Assembly (NCBI GenBank): GCA_027475525.1
Contig: JAMWFC010000115.1
Span: 1,302,001 to 1,366,000, forward strand
Origin: Macrolepiota albuminosa
Taxonomy: Eukaryota > Basidiomycota > Agaricomycetes > Agaricales > Agaricaceae
Reading direction: 5' to 3'
DNA length: 64,000 nt
Shown here: in pieces, positions 11,249 through 22,887 of the stretch
Position numbering within the stretch: position 1 is the stretch's first letter
Layout: each line of letters starts with the position of its first letter
The notes under the pieces: model-generated
What the model saw: only the letters and a program-made list of their open reading frames with translations
Databases searched by the model: none
What the model was told of the DNA's origin: nothing
Translations under genes and position numbers: made by a program

Positions 11249-13234
11249 ATGTCAGTCAAAGTGCGCAATCTTATCGCGCTTGCGAGTATATTGCTATTGG
11301 CAGTCCCTGCTGAACCCATCGTGACCAATCTTAATCAACACTTGTTTGATTTACCTACTGGTGCTACAAGCACATCCAACCCCGAACCCCTTTCGACTGG
11401 CAGATTATGGCGCTTTGATATCGACAGGAGTCCAGAAGCGTTCAATGATGTGATTGAACTTATAAATGTACGTCTGTAGCAGTCATCGCAAGTCCACGCT
11501 CATTGTTTCGTCTCTTCATAGGCACACGACTTGGACTTGTGGCACATTGGGCACTCCCATCTAGACGTATACATCCCAAATGCTGCTTCGGGGCTCCCAG
11601 AAGCGCTTCTCCGTCTTCCACACACCCTCCTAGCCAACATATCTTCAGCGGAAGCCAGCCCACGGCGTTCACACACGACTCAAAAATTGGATCTTTCTTC
11701 TCTCCAAAACACCACCTTCCACACAGATTACCATCCTCTCTCTGAGATCAACGAGTTCATCCGGGAGATAGCGAGGCTGAAACCGGATCTTGTGAAGGTG
11801 AGGAATGTGGGAACTAGTGGGATGGGGAGAGATATGTTGAGCTTGGTTATCTCGAATAGCGAGACTGCGACAGATGTGAGGGAGAGAAGTGAGGTGCCAC
11901 GAGGTACGGCGCGTTATAACCAGAAGTTTCCCTCTGGGGAGAAATTGTCGTTTGTGATCATAGGGGCGCAACATGCTCGCGAGGTATGTCGCATAGGTAC
12001 TCACATATCGAAAATCGTTCAGCTACGATTGATTGTTTTTTCTTACTCAAGTGGATTGCAACTGCTACCTCACTCTATTTAGCCCATGCGCTCGTCTCCG
12101 ATTCTTCCGAGCCTTATTCACTCTCGCGCCTTCTCAATGTATTCGTACGTATTAACCTATTCTATTACCAGCAATCTCTAATTATGACTTTTATTTAATA
12201 GGACTTCTATATTATTCCTGTCCCCAACCCAGATGGATACGACTATACATGGGAGAACGACCGTTTTTGGTGAGTGACTTGCTGTTTCCAAACTTCGTGC
12301 TTCAATCCGACCGACATGTTCTCCGTTAGGTACAAGACTCGCCAGCAGTTGAGCTCCAAACATGATTGTCTCGGAATCGACATGAACCGGTAGGTTTCCA
12401 TTCAATGCGTCATATTTAAGTTACGACACTTATATTCACCTACAGGAATTGGGTATACATTCCTCGCGTCGTATCTTTTGACGTTTCGACTGACGATATG
12501 ATACCGTGGATAGGGGTATAAATGGAAGGCACAGAAACGGTCAAAGAACGCCAGACATCATGAGTATGGTCCAGACCCATGCTCGTATTGGTATCCCGGC
12601 AATCGTCCATTTGAAGCCCCTGAGGTGAATAATATCGCTAATATGGTCACTGCGATTCCAAACCTCGTGGGATTCCTCGATCTTCGGAGTTATGGACAAA
12701 TGCGTGCGTCTTGTTTCCCGTTTTCGGTTGTACATCGTGGTTTTATTGACCTGATGTGCATGTTTGTATAGTGTCATCGCCGTTCTCGTATTCATGTACT
12801 GCAGTTCCTAAGGATGCGGAGGATCAGCTAGAAGCCGGATTAGGCGCGGCGTGGAAAATGACCCAGGTCCATGGGACGGCGATGACGGTGCGTCTGCACA
12901 TGCTCTAGTCTCTGGTTGGTGGTTTAACTATTCCTGGTCCTTTGTAGACCGGCTCGCTCTGCTCGAACCTGTATCGCGCACCAGGGAACGTGCTCGACTG
13001 GATGTACAAGCGTGCGAAAGTCAAGTACTCGTACGCCCTACATCTGAGAGACACGGGCACGGTATGTTCTTCAAGTCTAGGATGTTGGCGGGTTGGAGCT
13101 GATATGTTTTGACGACTTGACAGTATGGGTTTGCGTTGCCGTCCCAGTGGATCCGGCCTGTTGGGGAGGAGACCAGTGCGATGCTGAAGTACCTGGCAAA
13201 GTTCATTGCGACGAAAATGAAGCGTGAGCTGTAG
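11249..13234 (+). CDS. ECM14: ECM14-like M14 metallocarboxypeptidase homologue, probably inactive
   Basis: This is a secreted M14-fold protein; ECM14 proteins are cell-wall-related and are considered pseudo-peptidases. Ten exons read cleanly: 11249-11467, 11522-11983, 12052-12144, 12202-12270, 12330-12389, 12446-12452, 12514-12703, 12772-12887, 12948-13061 and 13124-13234. A signal peptide (LIALASILLLAVPAEP) precedes a propeptide, then the catalytic fold with HARE (zinc ligands His and Glu) ending exon 2, PNPDGYDYTW, GIDMNRNWGYKW and a C-terminal LRDTGTYGFALP. Two normally invariant positions differ. The third zinc-ligand region reads DLRSYGQ, with Arg (12685-12687) where peptidases have His. 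The general-base Glu before LRD is His (13041-13043, ALHLRD). A catalytically dead binding or scaffold role is inferred. Start chosen at the ATG giving the signal peptide. Confidence 0.85.
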
Positions 13235-13612
13235 GTTTGAATCTTATTCTTATGCACTTTCAAGGGACTTTTGATTGTTGGTTTGAGATACTGATCCTTG
13301 TTGCAATACGCTGCAGACATATGTAGATTTTACCTATTTCATGGGAGTCGGTGATTTTGTTCGGTTTTATCCACTGGGAATATGCTACTTTTCGTTTCTG
13401 TATCATGGCAGAGGTCTAAACAACATGTAGAGCAGACTAGTTTGAGATATGAAAGAGATAAACTCCTTAAGCTTGTGTTTATAGGGGAAAATGTGACAAA
13501 GTCTGACACGCGTCGAGTATCAGTGGTTTGCGAAATCAGCGTGACAGCAACTTGACAGCTACTTGACCATCACATACCAAATTCATTCATGGCTCTATAA
13601 ACTTGACAGTAT
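13235..13612. promoter_or_regulatory. Intergenic, 5' region of the LRR gene
   Basis: This is the gap between the carboxypeptidase stop and the next ATG on the same strand. It must hold the terminator of the first and the promoter of the second. I see no clear TATA element. Confidence 0.35.
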
Positions 13613-16600
13613 ATGGCTGGCTCTAACTCTTCCTGCTCGCCGTCGTCGTCCGCAGTGACCATCCCAATCGCCGGCAAAAGCATCCTCAAGCGGCCTGCAC
13701 CTGTCCACTCGTCACTTTTCTCGCGCATTGCCAGATTTCTGCCGACACAGAGCCCGACTGCATCCTCCGATGAATCCAAACCGTTGAAACGGGCACATTT
13801 CATATTGCCTGAGATTGCAATAGTATATCCAATATCTTCAGTCAACCCACCATCGACCCCGTCCCTTAAGGAGGAGAAGAAGGCCATTGAGGATCGCGAG
13901 TTCGAGCGCCGCAGAAGAGTGGTAAGGGGGAATGCGTCAGGGACAGGAACTCAGGACACAGATGATGATTGGTGGTCTTTAGACAAAGTGGAATCATTCT
14001 ACAGGGAATGCTGTGTACAATGTGATGAGCAACCTGATCTAGGCATAACTTCTGCCTTCAAGGTATGTTGTCATTCCCTATTTCTGTGTCAATCTCATGC
14101 TCTTTCAAAGAATGCATCTCCAAACAATCCTCGTTCAGTAGATTTCTCTGGTGTTAAGTTGGCGCTGACGTCCGCTTCAATTCTGTCGGATGTGTTTTCT
14201 ATAGAATGGGGGCTGAGAAAGCTGGTGTTTCGAGAATGTGACTTGGATGAACATGTATTATGTTCGCTCTTTGAACGTGTTATCATCTAATAATACCCAC
14301 AGATACTCAAACCATTGTTACATTCATTGCTAATACCAGAATCACTGTCATTCCTCTCCCTGGCATCAAATCGGAAGCTTAAGGCTCCAGCCTTTCGGTT
14401 AGTGGGTGCATATGTTGCCCAGGTGCGAGCTTTTTTCTATGTAAGTATGCTTTCGATATAACACCATTCTACAGGCCAAGAATCTACAATTTCTGGATCT
14501 GTCTCATAACAATCTGGACAAAAAGTCGGCAGAGTACGTCGTCGCCGCCCTTGCAACCGCACCAAATCCAGGCCTGGTCTCGTTACGTATAGACGACTGC
14601 CAGCTCCGCCCAGCCGCTCTAGAAACCCTCTGTGAGTCTCACTATCACCATATCATCTATCCTTATCAAAACAATTCTTTCAGCACGCGTCGTGCGAACC
14701 TCCTCCCTCCGTAACATCTCTATACGCCACAACCGAATCAATGCCACAGGGGCCGTAGCCCTCGCCCTCATGATTCGCGACTACCCCGACGTCGTTCCCG
14801 CCGTCCGCTCCCCACCTTCCTCTTCTGCCTCCTCCCCTTCCTCATCTAGCATCAGCCTCCCCACTTCCCCCACCTCCCCAACATACCCGCAATCGGCTTC
14901 CGCCCGCGCGGGTCCAGTCCTACCGCCCCCAAGGCACCCGACGCAGAACGTCCGGACGACATACACACCATATGTCTCCCGCACACGTAGAGCGGCTCCG
15001 CCGCCGACATCGAGCAACCACAACCACAACCACAACCACCAACACCAACACCATACGCCCCCGCCGCTGTCCGCGACGGGACAGCCTGTGCCGATTATCA
15101 CGTCGTCGTCGCAGGGCGGCGTTACGACGCGACACACGAACCCGCTGCTCCCAGGTAGTGCGTTTGAAAGCCACTCGCGGCACGAGGCGGGACCGAGTGC
15201 AGCGTTGTTGGATAAGGTTAGGGCATTGGATACGTTGCCGCGTCTTGGGGCACTGAGGACGTTGGATTTGAAGGGGAATGATCTGCGTGTGAGTTTTTGG
15301 TGCTTTTTAGGGGGAGATTTGGACTGATGCTTTATTTTCATTTTGTTGGATCTTTGATTTAAACGTAGACGGGCATTGCGTATATTGCGCAGGTGTTGAA
15401 GCGGAATCGTACGCTGAAGGTACTAAATTTGAGTGAAAATAAGTTGGATGTGATGTGTCTTGCGACCATAGCTGAGGCGCTCGTGAGTGTCCCGATGTCT
15501 CTGTCTAGTCTCTTTGTTAACAAAGTTACTGTAGAAATACAATTCCTGTCTGGAGACCCTTGACTTGAGCAAGAATCCATGTTCTGGACCCGGACTTGAA
15601 GGGGTATGTAACTTCCCCTATTTCACGTCACTTGCTCAAACTTTTTCTCTAGATTCAGTCTCTCCGCACAGCGTTTACCTTAAACAACGCGCTAAAACGC
15701 CTCTTCCTCTCCTCAACTTCCTTGACATCTGCCGGGGCTATTGCCCTCGCGGAATTCCTACCGGAATCGACGTCCCTCCTTCACCTCGATCTGACGCTCA
15801 ACAACCTTGACATCGCTGCGGTCATGGCTCTCTCTTCTGGCCTCAAGGCGAATCACGTCATGCGTTGTTTGGATCTCAATATCCCGCCTGGTGATGAAGT
15901 CTTCGCGAAGTCCGTCTTTCTTCTTTGATAATCAATTATTCACTGGGGCTCATAGACGTTTTCGATGACAGGATGTGCAGGGAGATCTTGAATTCGTGTG
16001 TGCGGAATACGGAAGAGGCAGAGCGGAATTCACCGGCTACTACGAGTGGGCGTGGACTCGGAAAAGGTGTATGGGGAATGATCGAGGAAAGCGAACTCGC
16101 GAAATCTATCCTCCTCGGCGAAGAGAAAGATGTGCGTGTTTTATATACACATCTCATCTGACCCAGCTAACGCCAAACAGCATGCCGAGGTCGACATCGC
16201 TGTCCGCGCCCGCGAGTGCCTCAACAAACTCACCGAGGCTCTTCGGCCATCATCAACGCCTACCAAGGCCAAATCGCCCTTCTCAGCTCTAACCAGCCAA
16301 CCCTCCATCATTGCAGAGCTTTCCAAGGATGCACGAACGATCGTGGCGGAGCTCGCAACGGTGATACAAAGCACGGAAAACCCGGTGTTAATGGAAGAGC
16401 TGCTGAACGTCAACGACCAGCTCACCGCGCTTCTTCGAGATCTCCCAGCGCCTGTGAGGCCCGTGCTTACACTCCGTGGGCTCGGAATACAGCTCGACGG
16501 TAGGGATTCGAAGAATGAGAACGGGGACAACGAGAATGGGAAAGGGATACTACCGAATGGACATGTGTTGACGAATGGGGATGCACATAGATTGGAGTCG

Positions 16601-17429
16601 GAGATTGAGAATGAGATGACGCCGATGACGCCGACGACGCCGAAGGTGGATAAAGGGAAGGGAAGGGCGGAGCCGGAGCCGGAGGAACATGAGAAGGTGT
16701 TGAGTCCGACGTCGGTGCTTGCTGCTTCTGCTGTGAAAACCGACTCGGAGGATGAGGATGAAGAGGATGAGGATCAGTCGATGGTGTATGCACCTGAGGG
16801 CGGTGTTAGTGCTTCTCCTAATGATCGGTGAGTTGCATCTTGCTGTGTGAAAGATTGACTCCTGAAATACTGTTTCCTGCGAAGATCACGGAGTTGGGTT
16901 GCAGAGGAGGGAGAGGTGTTCCGCAAGGGGACAGTTCTACTCGGGCCGGAGGAGATGGAGGGCGAATACGCAGGCGAGGAGTTACGCAAAGAGGTGAGTC
17001 TCTCTTGATTTATGTTGAGGGCTACTTTACTCACTGCTTGTCCAGCTTCTCGAGGCCATGGTTGAACGGCCGCCACCTCGTCCTCTGCACGATCAAGACG
17101 AATTTCTCGAGCTGCCGACCTCAAGCGACCGTAACGAAGAGCCAGCTACGCCCACATCACCAGGGGACGCCAAACTTTCACCGCTCCCTTACGTGTCCCG
17201 TCGCTCGTCAAACAGCTCCATCCTCACCGTCATCTCCCCCACGGTACCGGCGTCGGCGCCTCCAGCGACCACCGAATTCTCCATACGTGGCAGTCCGAAT
17301 CAGCTTCCGCGCTCAATATCGCCTCAGGTACCGAGTTTGAGCCCCTCGCCCCTATCAACGAACATCGGGCCTGCGCTCACGAGGACCGCTGGACGGAATA
17401 CCTCGGAATTTATTGAGGAGTCTCGTTAG
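13613..17429 (+). CDS. Leucine-rich-repeat (RNI-like) protein resembling PP1 regulatory subunit 37
   Basis: This is a large soluble LRR protein, probably a scaffold. Twelve exons were read: 13613-14062, 14111-14254, 14303-14422, 14475-14631, 14684-15288, 15369-15482, 15535-15603, 15653-15909, 15972-16131, 16181-16827, 16885-16993 and 17046-17429. The head carries KRAHF (about residue 60), which resembles a weak RVxF-type phosphatase-1 docking motif. RNI-type repeats run from exon 2 to exon 8 (LQFLDLSHNNL, LRTLDLKGNDL, LKVLNLSENKL, LETLDLSKN, LLHLDLTLNNL). Exon 5 inserts about 150 disordered residues, Ser/Pro-rich with a His/Asn tract (NHNHNHNHQHQHH), inside the repeat domain. The tail is acidic (EDEDEEDEDQ near 16760) and then Pro/Ser-rich. 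The similarity to PPP1R37 is inferred from architecture. Strand-opposite frames here are shadows of GC-rich coding DNA. Confidence 0.82.
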
Positions 17430-18152
17430 TCTCGTTGATATCTGGGACTGAGCATACGACTTTTGAATATACTTGCATGAGAGTTCAATACAAATGGGAT
17501 GGATTCAGGTTCAGGCTTCCCGCTGCGCGTTGTCCGACCCGAACCCTTTTACTTCATTTACATCTGGATTTAATTGTTACTCTAGCTCTGAGTATGATAC
17601 CTTTATATACAACTGATATTCCGATTGTCCAAACGTTATCAGATACATAGCTTACCGCACCTTCATTGGTAGTTGGTTTGCTGCAATCTATGTTGTAAGA
17701 AGATTGATGATTATATATTATGAAGACAACAAACTTACCTGCCTACATCATGGCCATGAGTATGTCTCCATGTTCATTATTTCTCCCAACATTCACAGAA
17801 TGAATCTGTTCTGAATACAAGTGAGAAGATGCTGTGTTTTTGTAGGCATTGGTCGAAGGATCTTCAAGTGGATATTCTGAAATGTGCTGTGGAAAGTCAT
17901 TTTATTCATTGTTAATGTACTGCATATTCACTTGACATTTCAAAGATCAATTTCTCCTCTCCAAAGATTCTGAAGACATGAAGAAGATGGAAACTCCAAA
18001 ATTGTCTACAAAGGGGTTGAATGTTCCCTTGCATGAACTTAGTTATGATGAGAGTTCTGAGAATACATCTGAAAACAATTTGGTGCAGAATCATGGATCA
18101 AGTTTTGCAGAGGATCTGAACCAGCCGTGGTCATGGTACTTTAACAAGTGTA
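17430..18152. other. Intergenic, AT-rich, flank of transposon nest
   Basis: The sequence becomes AT-rich after about 17650 and looks transposon-derived (short broken frames on +, for example 17978-18169), but I cannot assign a family. It ends where the P450-derived direct repeat begins. Confidence 0.4.
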
Positions 18153-18462
18153 TTGAAAAATACATTTAAAATTTGTTAAATATCTGAGCTGTCGTTGCTC
18201 ATAACCAAATCCCTTGTGTGGTCATTCCGGGGTCGTATACGACAATTGAATTGGGAAGGTCGACTTGTGTGATTGTTTGAATGATAGCAGACTGCAACAA
18301 GTCAATGAAAAATACCTGGTAAGGCCACTACTGAATTTGACCTCAGGTGTGATTTCTTTGCCGTCAACTCCAATAGGTTTTAATACATTGAAAGAGGCCA
18401 GAATAGATGCTATGGCAATCCATACACTGGCCTCTGCAAGATGACGCCCAGGACAGATCCTG
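18153..18462 (-). pseudogene. Detached copy of the last P450 exons (direct repeat, copy A)
   Basis: About 310 bp match the 3' end of the P450 at about 24752-25060, with some 13 differences by eye (roughly 96 percent identity). It starts at the heme-ligand exon (ICPGRHLAEASVWIAI) and runs through the stop into 3' flanking DNA. The homology starts at the base after the P450's 3' splice site: upstream here is transposon sequence ending AACAG, where the real gene has intron sequence ending TCCAG. The piece fuses in frame to upstream transposon sequence, giving a chimeric open frame at 18222-18659. It lacks all other P450 domains. Confidence 0.85.
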
Positions 18463-19052
18463 TTTGCTACTCTTGTGGTATTTGACAATGATTGCACACT
18501 TTTCACCTTCAGCAATACCCCATCAAACACAATATCTAATGTTTTGGAGATCTCGTCCTCTTGTGCATGACAGTATACTTCTCCCATCTGGGTCGACTGC
18601 ACCCTTTCTATAGTATGTGTCACCATTGATGCTACCAGCTCATTCCACTCTTGTGGCATTCATGGGTCATACACCCATTGCACTCCTGGCCAAGGCACTG
18701 GTTGATCCATTAGCAACCTTGTGCTTTCCACAGTTCCCATTGTACTATATACCTCATCTTTGATGAGATCCTCCACCCTCACTCGAGAGCTAGTCAGCTG
18801 GCATTCCAGCAACTCCACCCTGCATTTACCACACTCATTCTTATGCTGTCTAGCCTGATTAGGCTTTCCACTTTTATACCCATTCGCATTTGAGTACTTC
18901 CCCTTCTTCAGAGTTCCTTGAAACTCTTCCTCAGACATCAGAATAGCCAGCAAGTCTGCTGGCAGGCTTTTTGGTGGAACTTGCTTGTCTTCTACCTCTT
19001 GTACAGTTGCTCTCTTGCGACCATTTAGTCAGTTACATTCATTGTGATGGTT

Positions 19053-20129
19053 CTATGTTGTGCAATAGCACTGCAAGCAACTGTCCATGTCGCTTAACAC
19101 GATCTTCTTCACCTTCATAGGCTTATCATTTACTATGACCATGTTGTTCACAAAATCCAGAGATACCTTATTCTTATGCATAAATGGCATACCAATGATT
19201 ATATCATAGTGATCAAAATTTGCTATATCCACATACTCCTTGGTTGATGTCCCTGACATTTTTATCCTTACTTCAGTGCCAAACTGCACCATGGCACGGC
19301 TTCCTATGGTCCCCAACTGGAGCATCAATGGCTCTTCCAATTCATGAATGTGTATCGCATTAACGTGAGCAAACTGAGGCATAATGCCCATCATGGTACT
19401 CTCTGAGTGCCACAAGGTCCAGGCCAGATGTCCATTGACATCAATGTACGTGACCAAGCACTCCTTCTCCTTGGAAGTATAATGTAGACATTGCAACTTG
19501 TTAGTTGCCTTCTGCAAAGTTACATGTCTCATCTGGATGCGCCGATCTCCCTGGTATTCTGTCAAGGCAAACAAGTGCTTATTCTTGTTATTACAAGTGT
19601 GATAGTCACTGTCGTACACATCCACCACAATGTACTCATCACCATCAATGTTAATGCTTTCAGCATCATCCACTTCTGAGCCATCAGCCATGTCTTGTGG
19701 CTCTTCTTCAGCCTCCTCAATGACTTCCTTGTTCTCATTGTCACTGACAACATCACTAGGAGTGAGAGCCATATAGGCTGCACAGATGTGTGCCTTAGGC
19801 AGGGCAGGGCATTTTTTAGCAAAATGCCCAACCTTACTGCAATTGTAGCATCTAGGCAAGTCTACTACAGGCTTCCTCTGGGTTGCTCCCACAACCAGAC
19901 CAGATTTGCCCATCAGACATGCTCCTGGCACTGGGCCATCCCTAGTTGCTACCTGATTGTGACCTGGAAAGAGTTGATTATCTCTGGCTGGCAAAAATCC
20001 AGCACGTTTTGATTGAGGCCACTGGCCTCCTGGAATTGTTTTCCATACGACAAATTGCAGATTGCAATTCTTCTCCATTTCTGACCATTTGGCAAGGAAA
20101 GTTCCCACTTTCATGGCCTGATGGTTCAC
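19053..20129 (-). CDS. Retrotransposon Gag zinc knuckle and retropepsin-like domain (element remnant)
   Basis: This 358-codon frame belongs to the gypsy-like remnant. A CCHC zinc knuckle (CYNCSKVGHFAKKCP, about residues 93-107) is intact and would bind RNA. An acidic spacer follows, then a retropepsin-like fold: a DSGS-like active-site region at about residue 239, further beta strands and YDIIIGMPFM near residue 310. The catalytic D-S-G reads H-S-E (LWHSEST), so protease activity is lost. A separate Gag frame lies just upstream at 20151-20429. The first Met is only the first ATG of the open stretch; the true protein was longer. Confidence 0.8.
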   Translation of the reverse strand: MNHQAMKVGTFLAKWSEMEKNCNLQFVVWKTIPGGQWPQSKRAGFLPARDNQLFPGHNQVATRDGPVPGACLMGKSGLVVGATQRKPVVDLPRCYNCSKVGHFAKKCPALPKAHICAAYMALTPSDVVSDNENKEVIEEAEEEPQDMADGSEVDDAESINIDGDEYIVVDVYDSDYHTCNNKNKHLFALTEYQGDRRIQMRHVTLQKATNKLQCLHYTSKEKECLVTYIDVNGHLAWTLWHSESTMMGIMPQFAHVNAIHIHELEEPLMLQLGTIGSRAMVQFGTEVRIKMSGTSTKEYVDIANFDHYDIIIGMPFMHKNKVSLDFVNNMVIVNDKPMKVKKIVLSDMDSCLQCYCTT

Positions 20130-20150
20130 AGGCCCCCAGCATGAACTACA

Positions 20151-20896
20151 CTATTCATAATGATTTGCAGTTTGTGTCGACTGCTCATACCAAATGGCAT
20201 ACACCAAGAACTCAGTCACTGTATTGACCTTTGAAGACAAGTTGTCATCATGTATCAATGCTCTCCTCATATCTGCTGGTATTCCATTTAGGAATGTCTT
20301 GTGAATGGTATATTCATCTGGATAGACAGCTATATTCTGCGCATGACCCACCAGGTCATTATAGAAGGTCTGGACACCAGTCTTGGCATCATATACTGCC
20401 TTTCTAAAGGCATCATGAGCTTCCTGCATAGTTGCAGCATTGACAAATGATTATACAGTCCTATCAGAACCTCTTTAAACATCCAATGTGATTGCTCATG
20501 ATTGATGTGAAGGACATGGTGGCAGAACCAATTCTGAGCCTCTTCTTCCATAAATTTGTGTAATACAAATATTCTCTTCTGGTCCATGTCGTCTCCACCA
20601 TAGCAGCAGGCTGCCAGGTGATAACAGATGTCCATGGCCCAGTCCTCCAGCTGAGAAAACCTATGCCCTCCAGCATATGCATATATGTGCTTACCATCAG
20701 ATTTGCGAGGACTTACTCCAGCAAGAAATTTAAACCTGACTCCAAGGAAGTCATCCACCAGTTGAGTGAGATGGTTGTACATATAATCCATATGGATCTG
20801 GATGGCCTCATTTATTCCAGGCATATTTTCATGCAAATCATGAGGTGCGGGCATCAAGAATGCCCAGGGACTGCAAAACAGGTGTTTGTTGGCCAT
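20151..20896 (-). pseudogene. Retrotransposon Gag capsid region, frameshifted
   Basis: Two overlapping minus frames (20896-20330 and 20429-20151) together cover a retrotransposon Gag capsid-like region. It is recognisable by LEDWAMDICYHLAA, the aromatic block AQNWFCHHVLHI, and FLNGIPADMRRAL near the C terminus. One frameshift around 20400-20450 separates them. It continues into the zinc-knuckle frame at 20129. No host function is expected. Confidence 0.7.
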
Positions 20897-20936
20897 TCTT
20901 TCTGGCTATGGGGTAGGCTGTTGCCTCATCTCTTGA

Positions 20937-21090
20937 TCCGCTAGTGATCCACCAGCCTGCCTACCACCATTACAACAATTATTGTTGTCTCAATCATTCT
21001 ATTTATGATTACATCCGCTAGTGATCCACCAGCCTGCCTACCACCATTACAACAATTATTGTTGTCTCAATCATTCTATTTATGATTACA
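20937..21090. repeat. Perfect 77-bp tandem duplication
   Basis: Units 20937-21013 and 21014-21090 are identical. It sits at the 5' edge of the Gag capsid frame of the gypsy-like remnant. Confidence 0.95.
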
Positions 21091-21793
21091 CCTCCACCAT
21101 CATTATTGCAACAATTCTGCTCTCTTCTATCATCACTACCTTCCAGATCTCTGTTCGGCTCAGCAGTTTGAGCAGCAAACTGTCACTGCATATCATCAAC
21201 AAGCATTATGCTTCACGCCCTTTAAAGGCTATTCTCTGGTCATCAATTAATGACTCACTATGATCGTGCAAGTCTGGTTGCACATTCTCTAGTAATTGAC
21301 ACATTCATTCCAGTTATTCACCAGGTGGACATGTTGTGCTATGCACTGTGGTTGCATTTGCTTCTCAAGAATGTGGACTTTGTCCACCTCTTCTTTGATG
21401 GTGACTTGCTTTTGAGGTGTCTTAACCTCTTGCACAGCAAGTAGCACCTCTGGCTCTGCTGGAGTTGTCATCACAGTTTCCACTTCAGCTGAATGCCTGC
21501 TGAGACACTCTACTAACATTGCGTTGATGGTTTGTGGCATTTTGATGCCTGATATAGTCTTGCTGAGACTTATTAGCCTGAAAAGACACATTTAGCAATT
21601 CCATTGCCTCTGCAATCAATGGCGCTCATTGGTGCACACTCATTTTGCATTTCACTGAGTCGGCTAGTGTGGCCATTGAGACTGCTGATCTCCATGCCAC
21701 TTTGTGCTTTAGGTATTCTACCACTTCAAGTTCAAAGATATGCACAAATAGTTTGATATATTCTGTTGAATCTGCACAAGGTATATTGTGGCT

Positions 21794-21947
21794 CCTAGCA
21801 GCCAGTAAATGTAGATGCTTTACTATGTAAAGCTGCAGATGCTTTTGCATTGATTTCTTAGTGACCAATGCCTAGCAGCCAGTAAATGTAGATGCTTTAC
21901 TATGTAAAGCTGCAGATGCTTTTGCATTGATTTCTTAGTGACCAATG
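21794..21947. repeat. Perfect 77-bp tandem duplication
   Basis: Units 21794-21870 and 21871-21947 are identical. It splits two minus frames (21868-21626 and 22123-21935) that may have been one. Confidence 0.95.
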
Positions 21948-22301
21948 TATATTGGTCCAATATCAGCTGTAACTGATAGACAGGGTTGAATGTGACCTCT
22001 TACTTTCTCATCATCTGAGGAATCCAGTTTGAACTCTAAGTCTAGAACTCTCCTGAGGCCTTCATGCCTCACCTGCAGCTGTTTTCTGACCCCTTCTTGC
22101 AACTTCTGAGTTTTAAGCACCAAGGGTGCCTTTTCCAGTCATACAACATTGTCGTCCTCCCTGCTGACCATTATGGTTGGTCCTTGCTTTGATGCATATG
22201 TTGTTGCCAACAACTGTCCTGGTTCATTGGCAGTGTCTACCACATACTCCAAATGCTGCTCAGTTAGTGCAGTCCAGAACAGAGTGCTGTGCACGAAAGT
22301 G

Positions 22302-22455
22302 CTACCTTGCACCAGCTCTGAGTACTGGGTAAGGTCTGGTTAACCATTGGACTGGGCTGATGAGCTCTCAGGTAATATCTACCTTGCACCAGCTCTGAGT
22401 ACTGGGTAAGGTCTGGTTAACCATTGGACTGGGCTGATGAGCTCTCAGGTAATAT
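22302..22455. repeat. Perfect 77-bp tandem duplication
   Basis: Units 22302-22378 and 22379-22455 are identical. The surrounding sequence is transposon-derived with no assigned frame. Confidence 0.95.
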
Positions 22456-22887
22456 TGGGTACATCAGTGAAGGCATTTGGCTTGCTGGTAGCGACACTCT
22501 TGAGACCACAGATCTCTCCCCTGATTTACCACCAGGCCATACAATGGACATCATCTGTGATATGAATAGTCTACCTGGCATTCAAAAGCTCATGCTAACA
22601 TCACGAGATAGCTTTTCATCCCACTTTGATGGAGGCTGGTAAGTAGATGTGGTTTGTGTCTTCACAGCTTGAGATACAGGTGAATCACCTGTATCTGGGG
22701 CTGGAAAAGGGGGGGTCCAAATCAAGAGAGCCAGTCATGGAAGCACATTTTTGATGTGATTCCAACAGAAATTGAGAGTTTTGTGATGAGTTGCCCGGTC
22801 GGTAACAAGCCTAGAGTCTAAAGCCAATAGCAAAAGAATGTAACCATTGGTTACAAGCTAGAACTATCTTGTGTGGATCACACAGTG

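Larger units (their letters stand above)
18463..22123 (-). mobile_element. Ty3/gypsy-like retrotransposon fragment, Gag plus protease only
   Basis: This is a minus-strand remnant of an LTR retrotransposon. Reading direction is from about 22.1 kb down to 18.5 kb. Coiled-coil-rich N-terminal Gag-like frames lie at 22123-21289, the Gag core at 20896-20151, and zinc knuckle plus protease-like domain at 20129-19053. A further frame at 18953-18660 precedes the P450 fragment. I found no reverse transcriptase, RNase H or integrase and no LTR pair, so it is a fragment. Three 77-bp duplications (20937, 21794, 22302) break the frames artificially. The composition is AT-richer than the host genes. Confidence 0.75.

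Noticed and set aside
14781..15341. 186-codon minus-strand open frame within exon 5 of the LRR gene
   Set aside because: It is the antisense shadow of low-complexity coding DNA. Its product is a poly-Trp/Leu/Val artefact of the His/Asn tract.
1..17429. A co-regulated lignocellulose gene cluster
   Set aside because: The GMC oxidase and CE1 esterase are adjacent, but the following genes (glucan synthesis, membrane protein, ECM14-like, LRR protein) share no pathway.
18153..18462. RIP-like mutation between the two P450-tail copies
   Set aside because: Several differences are transitions, but the count is small, they are not clearly biased to one dinucleotide, and the host copy rather than the transposon-linked one carries most A/T states.
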